64,000 bases of DNA from Pontibacter actiniarum (GTDB taxonomy: Bacteria > Bacteroidota > Bacteroidia > Cytophagales > Hymenobacteraceae): NCBI RefSeq assembly GCF_003585765.1, contig NZ_CP021235.1, positions 1,116,001 through 1,180,000 of the forward strand, given 5' to 3'. Of this stretch, positions 45,370 through 53,982 are shown piece after piece. Made by a program: the position numbers and the translations under genes. Position 1 is the first letter of the stretch, and each line of letters starts with the position of its first letter. The notes beneath the pieces are model-generated. The model saw nothing but the letters and a program-made list of their open reading frames with translations. It did not search any database and was not told the origin of the DNA.

Positions 45370-47796
45370 ATGCTGAAATATCTATCGGTGTGGTTCTGTT
45401 TACTTCTGCCTTTAGGTGTTTCAGCCCAGCAGGCAAAGCTGGTGGGGCGTGTGCTGAGCCAGCAGGGAGAGCCGCTGGAGATGGCAACCGTGGCCGTGCA
45501 GGGAACAACTGTCGCCACGCAGACTAACGCGGCGGGGGACTTTGCTCTTAATGTGCCGCCTCGGCGCGAGCTGGTGCTGCTGGTGCGCTACCTGGGTTAT
45601 AAGGAGCAGCGGCAAAGCCTGACGCTCCAAAACGGCGAGAGCCGTACGCTGCAGTTTATACTTGAGGCGGACCCGCAACAACTGCAAACCCTGGATGTCC
45701 GTGGGAAAAGGGAGGACGACACCCGCGAGCAGGTTAGCGTTACCCGGCTGGACCCGCGCAACATCAAAAACCTTCCTTCCGCCTTCGGCGATTTTAACAA
45801 AGTACTGGTTACCCTTCCCGGCGTTACGAGCAATAACGAGCTTTCCAGCACCTACTCGGTACGCGGCGGCAACTACGACGAGAACCTGGTCTACGTCAAC
45901 AACATCGAAATTTACAGGCCTTTTCTGATTACTGCCGCGCAGCAGGAGGGGCTCTCTTTTGTAAACCCAGACCTGGTCGGGGATATTCAGTTCTCGTCCG
46001 GGGGCTGGCAGCCAAGGTATGGCGACAAACTTTCCTCCGTGCTGAACATCCAGTACAAGCGGCCCACCGAGTTTGCAGCTTCCGTAAGCGGCGGCTTAAC
46101 CGGGGGCACCATTCACCTGGAGTCGGCCTCTAAAAACAAAAAAGTCTCCTACCTCTTCGGTGCCCGGCATAAAAACGGCCAGTACATTCTCAAGGGCCTG
46201 CAAACGGAGGGGAAGTATAACTCGGTGTTTACAGATGCACAGGCTTATGTGCACCTTGACCTGTCGAAGGAGCCGGGCCGCACGACCCTCGGTATTCTGA
46301 GCAGTTACGCCAAAAACGATTTCCAGGTAGAGCCGGAGTCGCAGGTGACTACCTTCGGTACCCAACAGACACCCCTGCGGCTGGTGATTGGCTTTGAGGG
46401 GCAGGAGCAGATGGAGTACGCGACCTACCAGGCGGGCGTTAACCTGGCCCACCGCTTCACAACAAACTATACTTCTGAGTTCATACTTTCGGGCGTCCAC
46501 TCGCGGGAGCGCGAGTTCCGGGACGTAGAGGCGGCGTACCGCCTGTGCGACGTGGGCACCAACGGCAACAATTTTGGCGAGTGCCTGCAGGAGCGCGGCG
46601 TGGGCAGCGAGTTTAACCATGCGCGGAATACCCTATTGGCCCGTATGCTGGTGGCTGAACTGCGTAACAGCTGGCGCCTGAGCCAGCGCAGCCAAGTGCA
46701 GTTTGGTGCCAAGGTGGGGTCAGAGAACGTGGAGGACGCCCTGCAGGAGTACGGTTTTACCGACTCGGCTGACTACGTTTCGCAAGACTATTACCTGAAC
46801 TCACAGCTCGACCTCAACACCCTGCGCTACAGCGGTTACCTGCAGCACACCTTTGAGCTGGACTCGCTCAAAACGATTACCTACGGCGTGCGGGCCACGT
46901 ACTGGGACTACAATGGAGAACTGAACCTCTCGCCGCGCATACAGTACTCCTTTATTACCCGCCGTAATCCCAACCTCTCGTTTAAGACAGCGCTCGGCCT
47001 GTACTACCAGCCGCCGTTTTACAGGGAGCTGCGCAATTTTGAGGGAGAGCTTAACCCCGACATTAAGGCGCAGCGTGCCATCCATGCCATCATCGGCACC
47101 GATTACCTGTTTGATGCCTGGGGGCGTAACTTTAAGCTCACCGCAGAGGCCTATTACAAGCGGATGACAAACGTGATTCCTTACGACCTGGACAATGTGC
47201 GCCTGCGATACTATGCAAAGAACAACGCCAAGGCATACGCAGCCGGTTTTGATGTGCGCGTTAACGGGGAGTTTATCCCCGGGGCTGAGTCGTGGCTTAG
47301 CTTGGGGGTGCTGACAACGAAGGAAAACGTGCAAGGCGACTCTGTTTCTGTGTTCAATGCGCAGGGAGAGCGTGTGGGGCGGCAGGAGCAGGGCTACATC
47401 CGGCGGCCTACGGACCAGCTGCTCAACATCGGCGTTTTCTTCCAAGACCACCTGCCGGACAACCCCACGGTGCGCATGTACCTCAACTTAGTTTACGGGA
47501 GTGGCTTGCCTTTTGGCCCTCCGCGCCAGCCGGAGTACCGGAACGCCTTCGACGGCAGGGCCTATAAGCGTGTGGACATCGGTTTTTCCAAGGTTATTGT
47601 AGTGGAGAGCGATGTTGTGCAACGCCAAAAGTTTGGCCTTGAGAGCCTTTGGATAGGGCTGGAGGTGCTGAACCTGATCGATGCCAAGAACCGCGTGTCT
47701 TATAACTATGTGAGCGATGTTAACGGCGTTACGTATGCAGTGCCCAACTACCTGACCGGTCGCCGCCTGAACCTGCGCTTCGTAGCCAAGTTCTAG
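45370..47796 (+). CDS. TonB-dependent outer-membrane receptor with N-terminal carboxypeptidase-regulatory domain
   Basis: 808 aa. Signal peptide LKYLSVWFCLLLPLGVSA-Q, then a carboxypeptidase-D regulatory-like domain (AKLVGRVLSQQGEPLEMATV, residues about 22-105) and a plug (about 115-230; TYSVRGGNYDENLVYVNNIE). A large beta-barrel ends in the aromatic C-terminus LNLRFVAKF, the barrel insertion signal. Ligand not identifiable. No SusD-like partner follows, so it is a TBDR rather than a SusC/D pair. It is probably co-transcribed with rpe from the near-leaderless promoter at 44688. Confidence 0.9.
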   Translation: MLKYLSVWFCLLLPLGVSAQQAKLVGRVLSQQGEPLEMATVAVQGTTVATQTNAAGDFALNVPPRRELVLLVRYLGYKEQRQSLTLQNGESRTLQFILEADPQQLQTLDVRGKREDDTREQVSVTRLDPRNIKNLPSAFGDFNKVLVTLPGVTSNNELSSTYSVRGGNYDENLVYVNNIEIYRPFLITAAQQEGLSFVNPDLVGDIQFSSGGWQPRYGDKLSSVLNIQYKRPTEFAASVSGGLTGGTIHLESASKNKKVSYLFGARHKNGQYILKGLQTEGKYNSVFTDAQAYVHLDLSKEPGRTTLGILSSYAKNDFQVEPESQVTTFGTQQTPLRLVIGFEGQEQMEYATYQAGVNLAHRFTTNYTSEFILSGVHSREREFRDVEAAYRLCDVGTNGNNFGECLQERGVGSEFNHARNTLLARMLVAELRNSWRLSQRSQVQFGAKVGSENVEDALQEYGFTDSADYVSQDYYLNSQLDLNTLRYSGYLQHTFELDSLKTITYGVRATYWDYNGELNLSPRIQYSFITRRNPNLSFKTALGLYYQPPFYRELRNFEGELNPDIKAQRAIHAIIGTDYLFDAWGRNFKLTAEAYYKRMTNVIPYDLDNVRLRYYAKNNAKAYAAGFDVRVNGEFIPGAESWLSLGVLTTKENVQGDSVSVFNAQGERVGRQEQGYIRRPTDQLLNIGVFFQDHLPDNPTVRMYLNLVYGSGLPFGPPRQPEYRNAFDGRAYKRVDIGFSKVIVVESDVVQRQKFGLESLWIGLEVLNLIDAKNRVSYNYVSDVNGVTYAVPNYLTGRRLNLRFVAKF

Positions 47797-47802
47797 TAGC
47801 GG

Positions 47803-47854
47803 TATAAAAGCAGAGCGGGAGCCCGATTTACCGTGCTCCCGCTCTGCTTTTATA
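47803..47854. terminator. Bidirectional terminator, perfect 20-bp stem
   Basis: 47803-47822 pairs with 47835-47854. TATAAAAG and CTTTTATA bases carry the recurring motif. It lies between convergent TBDR and DUF2911 genes. Confidence 0.92.
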
Positions 47855-47865
47855 CTTTAACGCGG

Positions 47866-48732
47866 CTATTTCCGCTTTTTCCACTCGCTGTAGGCGCTTT
47901 CAATCTGTTTCGCATACGTTTTATAGCTGTCGGGCTCAGCGTTGCCCAGCTGCATGGCCTTGGCAGATAGCGTTGCCGCCATCTGGTACTCATTGTTGTA
48001 AGCGTACAGCTTTGCCTTTATCCAGCTGTTATAAAAGTTCTCTTTGATGGCGATAGACTTATTAATCCACTCCAGGGCCTTCTGGTGATGCTCCTTGCGC
48101 GGCAGCATGTATTCGGCGCACTGTGCCCAGGTGTACCAGTCATCGGCAGGGGCACTGGCCAGGGCTAGCTTAATGTTTGCCAGGGCCTTTTTCTCTACAT
48201 CGGTTTCAATGTTGAGCGTGATCTTCGTGTTTTCCCACGCCAGGTTCAGCTTTGCCTTGTTTGTGCTGATGTCGGAGAATGAAAAAAGCATGGTTTCCGT
48301 GAATGCTGTTTTTGTGGGCTTTATCTCCAGGTACGCCACGTCATCCAGCTCATTATAGCCTTCCAGGCCCCACAGGGTCGTATCTTTGTTCAGCACAACG
48401 TGCCAGAGAGAATCGCTTTGCGGAAGTATAAAGAAGGAATAAGTGCCGGCCGGTACGCGCTCGTTGTTCAGAAATAGCTCATCCTCAAACGTAATCAGCG
48501 TCGCCTCGTTGGCACCGGCACGCCACAGCTGCTTCAGGGGCACCAGGCCGCCAAACACCTTTCGGCCTTTTGCACTTGGCGCGTGGTAGTTGACGGTAAC
48601 GTCGGTCAGGCCGATGGTTTGCTTGACCATTGCCGCCGGGCTGGCCTGTGGGAGCTGTACCTGCGCCTGCGCACGGTTGCCTGCCAGGGTAACGGCGATA
48701 AGGATGAGCAAGCTTAGGAGGTGTTTCTTCAT
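47866..48732 (-). CDS. DUF2911 secreted protein with TPR-like C-terminus
   Basis: 288 aa. Signal peptide KKHLLSLLILIAVTLAGNRAQA-Q. The N-terminal region (QTIGLTDVTVNYHAPSAKGR, KQLWRAGANEATLITF, PAGTYSFFILP) is the DUF2911 domain of Bacteroidetes secreted proteins, a beta-sandwich of unknown role. The C-terminal 100 residues have helix-rich units (ALEWINKSIAIKENFYNSWI) like a short TPR tail. Its promoter element TACTTTTG lies about 95 nt upstream on the minus strand. Confidence 0.85.
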   Translation of the reverse strand: MKKHLLSLLILIAVTLAGNRAQAQVQLPQASPAAMVKQTIGLTDVTVNYHAPSAKGRKVFGGLVPLKQLWRAGANEATLITFEDELFLNNERVPAGTYSFFILPQSDSLWHVVLNKDTTLWGLEGYNELDDVAYLEIKPTKTAFTETMLFSFSDISTNKAKLNLAWENTKITLNIETDVEKKALANIKLALASAPADDWYTWAQCAEYMLPRKEHHQKALEWINKSIAIKENFYNSWIKAKLYAYNNEYQMAATLSAKAMQLGNAEPDSYKTYAKQIESAYSEWKKRK

Positions 48733-49318
48733 GGCACTGCTGGTGTTGATTCGTCTCTCTATTACAGGTTTACTATACAGAAAAAATTATGCCAAGGCGT
48801 CTGCTGCGATGCTACTTTCTCTACGCAAAAGTAAGAAAGATTATTTTAGGCATCTGCCAATAAGTTTTACGCTGGCAGGGGCAAAAAAAATATGTTTGCC
48901 TTTGGCGGCAGCGGCTCCTTTTCTGATGGGGATTCCCAAAGCGATAAGGGGCTGATTCCTAAAGTGCTATTAAAGCGGGCTTCGCAGACTGGTTGAACCC
49001 GGGCAAAAGTAGTGCAACCGGAGGCAGGGCTTTCAGGGGGCCTGGAAGGGCAACCTTTTCATTTTCCGGGGGTATAGTAGTTTGAACTTTTATGTGCGAG
49101 TGTGGCCTCAGGGCAATCTGAAGGCGGCAAAGCACAGCTCCATTACCATGATTGTTTGCAGATTTATTTTTAGAAGACTGATTAAGTTTATCTCTGCCTA
49201 GCACCAGGTGGGGAACACCGAAACTGACTTTAGCAGTGCAAAGCGGGTTTATAGGAGAAAATAGATGTAAGTTTATTTTCTTATAAACAAAAAACGCCTT
49301 TACTTTGTACTCAAGTAC
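48733..49318. other. Intergenic region with promoters of the DUF2911 gene and his operon
   Basis: About 590 bp. It holds a minus-strand promoter element at 48826 and, at its right end, the AT-rich sequence before the his leader. A minus-strand ORF (48959-49480) overlaps the his leader and lacks protein character. Confidence 0.5.
48826..48833 (-). promoter_or_regulatory. -7 element (TACTTTTG) for the DUF2911 gene
   Basis: Exact minus-strand TAnnTTTG. A TTG lies 24 nt further upstream (plus-strand CAA at 48858-48860). Confidence 0.55.
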
Positions 49319-49417
49319 ATGAGCAAGAACCAACCATATAGCATCCTTTCTACACTGGCAACGCCTGTTGCCAAGGTTGCCTCTGTACATTTCCATCATA
49401 TCCACCATTCCTCGTAA
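49319..49417 (+). CDS. his operon leader peptide (His-rich)
   Basis: A 32-codon ORF from ATG 49319 to TAA 49415-49417, 115 nt before hisG: MSKNQPYSILSTLATPVAKV then ASVHFHHIHHSS. Five His codons fall within seven residues immediately before the end (codons 49388-49408), the signature of a transcription-attenuation leader that senses His-tRNA charging. A small hairpin (ATTCCTC/GAGGAAT, 49407-49424) places the stop codon in its loop. A TACTTTG, one base short of the -7 consensus, is just upstream at 49301. Ribosome stalling at the His run would be expected to favour read-through into hisG. Confidence 0.85.
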   Translation: MSKNQPYSILSTLATPVAKVASVHFHHIHHSS

Positions 49418-49424
49418 GAGGAAT
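49407..49424 (+). promoter_or_regulatory. Hairpin at the end of the his leader ORF
   Basis: Perfect 7-bp stem with GTAA loop, overlapping the leader stop codon. A translating ribosome would disrupt it. Confidence 0.6.
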
Positions 49425-49446
49425 AACACTACCATATTGCCCCCGT

Positions 49447-49469
49447 TGGGCCTGCGCCCATTTTCCTTT
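49447..49469 (+). terminator. Candidate his attenuator terminator
   Basis: TGGGC (49447-49451) pairs with GCCCA (49456-49460), followed by TTTTCCTTT. The stem is short, so strength is uncertain; position after the leader peptide supports the role. Confidence 0.5.
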
Positions 49470-49532
49470 GCCCGAAGCAAGGCAGGGAACCCGTATATTA
49501 TTTAGTTTCATACCTTACTAGACTTACATAGC

Positions 49533-50384
49533 ATGCTACGATTAGCTATCCAGAAATCCGGCAGGCTAAGCGACGACTCGCTCAACCTGATCCGTGAATG
49601 TGGTATTTCCTTCATAAGCAGTTCCTTAAAATTAAAGACAGAGTGCACCAATTTCCCGCTGGAGATCCTTTTCCTGCGCGATGACGACATCCCGGGCTAT
49701 GTGGCTGACGGTGTGGCTGATATCGGCATTGTGGGAGAGAACGTGCTGGTGGAGGAAGGAAAGCAGGAGCTGACGGTGGAGAAGCTTGGTTTCTCCAAGT
49801 GCCGCCTTTCGCTGGCTGTACCGAAAAGCGCCGAGTACAACTCCGTGCAGGACCTGAACGGAAAGAACATCGCCACCTCTTACCCCAACCTGTTGCAGGC
49901 ATACCTGCAGGAACAGGGAGTAAAGGCAAATATCCATACCATCAGCGGCTCTGTGGAGATTGCACCGAGCATCGGGCTGGCGGAGGCTATCTGCGACATC
50001 GTGAGCTCCGGCAGCACCCTTATCAGCAACGGCCTCAAAGAGGTGGAGCGCGTTTTCAAGTCTGAGGCTGCCCTGATCGCCACCAAAGAGCTTTCGGAAG
50101 AGAAGCGGGAGATACTGGAGAAGCTGCTGTTCCGCATCCACGCAGTTCAGCGGGCGCGTAAAGCCAAGTACATTTTGCTGAATTCCCCGAATGATAAGAT
50201 AGAGGAGATCAGCAGGTTGCTGCCAAGCGTAAAGGCGCCAACGGTGCTGCCCCTGGCAGAGGAAGGGTGGAGCTCGCTGCACTCAGTAGTGAATGAGGAT
50301 GATTTCTGGGAGATCATCGAAAAAATAAAAGACGCCGGTGCGCAGGGGATACTTGTGGTGCCGATTGAAAAAATGATCATCTAA
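49533..50384 (+). CDS. hisG: ATP phosphoribosyltransferase (long form)
   Basis: 283 aa, the long HisG form with a catalytic periplasmic-binding-like domain (MLRLAIQKSGRLSDDSLNLI; DDIPGYVADGVADIGIVGEN) and a C-terminal regulatory ACT/PII-like domain (about 205-283; VKAPTVLPLAEEGWSSLHSV). Long forms work without HisZ and are feedback-inhibited by histidine. The phosphoribosyl-binding segment LAEAICDIVSSGSTL is intact. It catalyses the first committed step of histidine synthesis. It is the first gene after the leader peptide; hisD follows after 6 nt. Confidence 0.96.
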   Translation: MLRLAIQKSGRLSDDSLNLIRECGISFISSSLKLKTECTNFPLEILFLRDDDIPGYVADGVADIGIVGENVLVEEGKQELTVEKLGFSKCRLSLAVPKSAEYNSVQDLNGKNIATSYPNLLQAYLQEQGVKANIHTISGSVEIAPSIGLAEAICDIVSSGSTLISNGLKEVERVFKSEAALIATKELSEEKREILEKLLFRIHAVQRARKAKYILLNSPNDKIEEISRLLPSVKAPTVLPLAEEGWSSLHSVVNEDDFWEIIEKIKDAGAQGILVVPIEKMII

Positions 50385-50390
50385 AGAGCC

Positions 50391-51680
50391 ATGCGTAAAC
50401 TCATACAACCTGCCCGCGAAACGTGGGCGGACTTGGTGAAGCGACCAACCAAGAACCTGGAGGACCTGGAGCCGGGCATCCTGGAGACTTTTAAGCTGGT
50501 GAAGGAGCAGGGCGACGCCGCACTGCTGCAACTGGCCGAAAAGTATGACGGGGTAAAGCTTGAGAGCCTGCTGGTAACAGCGCAGGAAATTGCGGAGGCG
50601 GAAAGCCAAGTGCCGCAAGAGCTGAAAGAGGCTATCCTACAAGCTTACAGCAATATACAGCTGTTCCATACACAGCAGGCGGAGCCGGTAAAGCAGGTAG
50701 AGACCATGTTTGGTGTCACCTGCTGGCGCAAAAGCGTACCCATTGATCGGGTGGGGCTCTACATTCCGGGCGGTACGGCACCGCTTTTCTCCACGCTGCT
50801 GATGCTGGGGGTGCCAGCGCGCATTGCCGGTTGCAAAGAGCTGGTACTGTGTACCCCTCCCTCCAGGGACGGAAACATACACCCTGCTATACTTTACACG
50901 GCCTCGTTGCTGGGGGTAACCCGCATCGTAAAGTCGGGTGGTGCGCAGGCAGTGGCGGCCATGGCGTTCGGTACGGAAAGTGTGCCGGCGGTGTACAAAA
51001 TATTTGGCCCGGGCAACCAGTACGTAACGGTGGCAAAGCAACTGGTGAGCAAAGCCGGTGTGGCGATCGATTTGCCTGCCGGTCCGTCCGAAGTGCTGGT
51101 GATGGCCGACGAGAGCGCTACCCCCGCCTTTGTAGCAGCAGACTTACTGTCGCAGGCGGAGCACGGGGCAGACTCGCAGGTGGTGTTGTTAACAACTTCT
51201 GAGGAAGTGCTGCAGGAGGTGGAGCAAGAGCTTCAGGCGCAGCTGGAAGTGCTGCCGCGTAAGGAGTTTGCCGCCAAGGCATTAGATAAGAGTGTAGGTA
51301 TAGTGCTGGCGAGTGCCGATGAGATGCTGGCGTTTTCTAACCTCTACGCGCCGGAGCACCTGATACTTTCGGTGGCCGACTTTGAGGAGCTGCTGGATGG
51401 CATTACCAACGCAGGATCGGTTTTCCTGGGCCACTTCAGCCCGGAGTCTGCCGGTGATTATGCCTCCGGTACCAACCACACCCTGCCGACCAATGGCTAT
51501 GCCCGTGCCTACAGCGGTGTGTCGCTGGATAGCTTTGTGAAGAAGATCACCTTCCAGTACATCACCCGCGAAGGCCTGCAGAACATTGGTAAAACCATCG
51601 AAACCATGGCCGAGGCCGAAGGCCTGGAGGCGCACAAGAATGCTGTAAGTATACGTCTTAAAGAACTGAACCGTGTTTAA
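50391..51680 (+). CDS. hisD: Histidinol dehydrogenase
   Basis: 429 aa. Conserved IPGGTAPLFSTLLMLGVPA, PGNQYVTVAKQLVS, GPSEVLVMADESA, the zinc-ligand region LSQAEHGADSQVVLL, and the catalytic Glu/His segment near NHTLPTNGYARAYSGVSLD. It oxidises histidinol to histidine in two NAD-linked steps. Its end overlaps the GTG start of hisC by 8 nt. An in-frame CTATACTT near 50889 uses the rare ATA Ile codon. Confidence 0.97.
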   Translation: MRKLIQPARETWADLVKRPTKNLEDLEPGILETFKLVKEQGDAALLQLAEKYDGVKLESLLVTAQEIAEAESQVPQELKEAILQAYSNIQLFHTQQAEPVKQVETMFGVTCWRKSVPIDRVGLYIPGGTAPLFSTLLMLGVPARIAGCKELVLCTPPSRDGNIHPAILYTASLLGVTRIVKSGGAQAVAAMAFGTESVPAVYKIFGPGNQYVTVAKQLVSKAGVAIDLPAGPSEVLVMADESATPAFVAADLLSQAEHGADSQVVLLTTSEEVLQEVEQELQAQLEVLPRKEFAAKALDKSVGIVLASADEMLAFSNLYAPEHLILSVADFEELLDGITNAGSVFLGHFSPESAGDYASGTNHTLPTNGYARAYSGVSLDSFVKKITFQYITREGLQNIGKTIETMAEAEGLEAHKNAVSIRLKELNRV

Positions 51681-52728
51681 CCTGAACGATATCATTCGCC
51701 CGAACGTGCTGAAGATGAAAGCCTATTCTTCGGCCCGGGACGAGTTTAAAGGCGCTGCCAGTGTGTTTCTGGATGCCAACGAGAACAACCTCGGCAGCTT
51801 AGCCGGAGAAAACTATAACCGCTACCCCGACCCGCACCAGAGAAAGCTAAAGGAGCGCATTGCAGAGATAAAAGGGGTGCAGCCGGAGCAGATTTTCCTG
51901 GGCAATGGCTCCGATGAAGCCATAGACCTGCTCTTCCGGATGGTGTGCCGCCCGGGCCAGGACAGCATGCTGCACCTGCCGCCCACCTACGGCATGTATG
52001 AAGTGTCTGCCAACCTGAACGACGTGGCGCTGCAGGCGGTGCAGCTAACCGAGGATTTCCAGGTTCCGGTGGAGGAGGTGCTGTTAAACATCAAACCTAC
52101 CACCAAGATCATTTTCATCTGCTCGCCCAACAACCCAACGGGCAACCTGATAGAGCAGGAAAGTATAACCGAGCTGCTTACTGCTTTCAAGGGCTTGGTA
52201 GTGGTAGACGAAGCGTACATTGACTTTGCCGATACCCGCAGCTGGACTGCACGCTTAAATGAGTTTCCGAACCTGGTGGTGCTGCAGACTTTCTCCAAAG
52301 CCTGGGGCATGGCTGGCCTGCGCCTTGGCCTGGCTTTCGCTTCTCAGGAGCTTGTGTCAGTATTAGATAAAATAAAGCCGCCCTACAACATCAACGAGGC
52401 TACCCAGGAGCTGGCGCTACAGGCGCTGCAGCGCGAAGAGGCCCTGAAAGACATGGTGGAGGAGATTGTGCAGGAGCGAGAGCTGCTAATGGAGGCGCTG
52501 CCGGATTTGCCAGCTGTAGTGCATGTGTATCCTTCTGATGCAAACTTTATACTTGTTAAAGTAAAGGATGCGGATAACATGTATAAGTATTTGTTAGGTA
52601 AGGGTATAGTGGTGCGTAATAGGTCCGGACTTGCCGGCTGCGAAGGCTGCCTGCGTATTTCTGTCGGCACTTTAGAGGAGAACCAAAAGCTGTTGCAGGC
52701 AATTTCTGAATTCAAGGCACAAGATTAA
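51673..52728 (+). CDS. hisC: Histidinol-phosphate aminotransferase
   Basis: 351 aa from a GTG overlapping the hisD stop (MFNLNDIIRPNVLKMKAYSS). PLP fold type I: LDANENNLG, NGSDEAIDLLFR, CSPNNPTGNLIE, VVDEAYIDFA and the Schiff-base Lys in TFSKAWGMAGLRLG, plus RNRSGLAGCEGCLRISVGT with the C-terminal Arg. It transaminates imidazole-acetol phosphate to histidinol phosphate. The next gene, hisB, comes after a 76-nt spacer that holds a five-heptamer array. Confidence 0.95.
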   Translation: MFNLNDIIRPNVLKMKAYSSARDEFKGAASVFLDANENNLGSLAGENYNRYPDPHQRKLKERIAEIKGVQPEQIFLGNGSDEAIDLLFRMVCRPGQDSMLHLPPTYGMYEVSANLNDVALQAVQLTEDFQVPVEEVLLNIKPTTKIIFICSPNNPTGNLIEQESITELLTAFKGLVVVDEAYIDFADTRSWTARLNEFPNLVVLQTFSKAWGMAGLRLGLAFASQELVSVLDKIKPPYNINEATQELALQALQREEALKDMVEEIVQERELLMEALPDLPAVVHVYPSDANFILVKVKDADNMYKYLLGKGIVVRNRSGLAGCEGCLRISVGTLEENQKLLQAISEFKAQD

Positions 52729-52735
52729 AGGCACC

Positions 52736-52742
52736 AGACACA
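52736..52742. repeat. AGACACA upstream partner of the hisB heptamer array
   Basis: It can pair with TGTGTCT inside the array at 52784-52790; the same arrangement recurs before trpD and trpB. Confidence 0.6.
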
Positions 52743-52765
52743 GGGCATGCGCAGCGCAGAAAAAG

Positions 52766-52800
52766 GTCTTACGTCTAGCGTCTTGTGTCTAACATCTAAT
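52766..52800. repeat. Five-heptamer tandem array before hisB
   Basis: Exactly 35 bp: GTCTTAC, GTCTAGC, GTCTTGT, GTCTAAC, ATCTAAT (consensus RTCTNNN). It ends 4 nt before the hisB ATG at 52805. Confidence 0.85.
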
Positions 52801-52804
52801 TAAA

Positions 52805-53908
52805 ATGAAAAAAGCACTTTTTATAGATCGTGACGGCACCATCCTGGTAGAGCCGAAAACCGATTACCAGGTGGACTCTTTTGAGAAGTTCGCCTTCCTG
52901 CCCAAATCCATCAGCAATCTGGCAAAAATTTACAGGGAGCTGGACTATGAGTTTGTGATGGTAACCAATCAGGACGGCCTCGGCACAGATTCTTATCCGG
53001 AAGATACTTTCTGGCCTTACCAAAACAAGATGCTGGAGGTACTGGAAACGGAGGGGGTAAGGTTTGATGACATCCTGATTGACCGCAGCTTCGAGCATGA
53101 GGGGCTGGAGACGCGCAAGCCGGGCATCGGCATGATGAAGCGCTACCTGGCCGGTGAATACGACCTGGCAAACAGCTTTGTGATTGGCGACCGGCTAACG
53201 GACGTGAAACTGGCGCAGAACCTGGGCGCCCAGGCAATTTTTATAGGTGAAACTGCCGCAGAGGGTGCAGCTTTAAGCACCACCGATTGGGATGCTATTT
53301 ATACTTTTCTGAAGCAGCAACGCACTAGCCGTACTGCCAGCGTTCGCCGCAGCACCTCCGAAACCGACATTCAGGTAGACCTGAACCTGGACGGAAGCGG
53401 CAAAATGAACATCAGTACCGGCCTTGGCTTTTTCGACCACATGCTGGAGCAAGTGGCGAAGCACGGCAAACTGGACCTGAACATTCAGGTGAAAGGCGAT
53501 CTGCACATAGACGAGCACCACACCATTGAAGACACAGGCTTGGCTTTGGGCGAGGCTTTTTTACAGGCCCTGGGCGACAAGCGTGGCATTAGTCGCTACG
53601 GCTTTTTCCTGCTGCCCATGGATGAGGTGCTGGCGCAGGTGGCTCTAGATTTTAGCGGGCGCCCCTGGGCAGTATGGAAAGCAGATTTTAAGCGCGAGAA
53701 AGTGGGGGACATGCCGACTGAAATGTTCTTCCATTTCTTCAAATCGTTTTCTGATACGGCGAAGGCGAACCTGAACATCAAGGTGGAGGGCGACAATGAG
53801 CACCACAAAATAGAGGCTGTGTTCAAAGGCTTTGCCCGTGCCATTCGGATGGCTGTGGAGCGTAACCTGCAGGATAACAGCATCCCAAGCACGAAAGGTA
53901 CCCTATAA
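52805..53908 (+). CDS. hisB: Bifunctional histidinol-phosphatase/imidazoleglycerol-phosphate dehydratase
   Basis: 367 aa, a fusion as in E. coli. HAD phosphatase domain 1-170: FIDRDGTI (nucleophile Asp8, Asp10), TNQDGLGT and [12 protein letters not shown] domain from about residue 180: [42 protein letters not shown], the two metal-binding HHxxE-type motifs intact. The E. coli HisB-N zinc site (Cys-x-His ... Cys-x-Cys before RKP) is absent: here the segment reads [16 protein letters not shown], without Cys. It catalyses the sixth and eighth steps of histidine synthesis. It is the last gene of the visible his operon, with a terminator after it. Confidence 0.96.
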   Translation: MKKALFIDRDGTILVEPKTDYQVDSFEKFAFLPKSISNLAKIYRELDYEFVMVTNQDGLGTDSYPEDTFWPYQNKMLEVLETEGVRFDDILIDRSFEHEGLETRKPGIGMMKRYLAGEYDLANSFVIGDRLTDVKLAQNLGAQAIFIGETAAEGAALSTTDWDAIYTFLKQQRTSRTASVRRSTSETDIQVDLNLDGSGKMNISTGLGFFDHMLEQVAKHGKLDLNIQVKGDLHIDEHHTIEDTGLALGEAFLQALGDKRGISRYGFFLLPMDEVLAQVALDFSGRPWAVWKADFKREKVGDMPTEMFFHFFKSFSDTAKANLNIKVEGDNEHHKIEAVFKGFARAIRMAVERNLQDNSIPSTKGTL

Positions 53909-53922
53909 CCAAGTCTGTTAAA

Positions 53923-53970
53923 CAGCAAGAGGCACCCGGTTATCGAGGGCCTCTTGCTGCTATATCTTTT
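53923..53970 (+). terminator. Terminator after hisB
   Basis: CAGCAAGAGGC (53923-53933) pairs with GCCTCTTGCTG (53949-53959), then CTATATCTTTT. It ends the operon with only hisGDCB. Confidence 0.8.
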
Positions 53971-53982
53971 GCTAGGTGTGAG

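Noticed and set aside
48959..49480. 173-codon minus-strand ORF
   Set aside because: Overlaps the his leader and attenuator; composition is not protein-like and no signal or family motif is seen.
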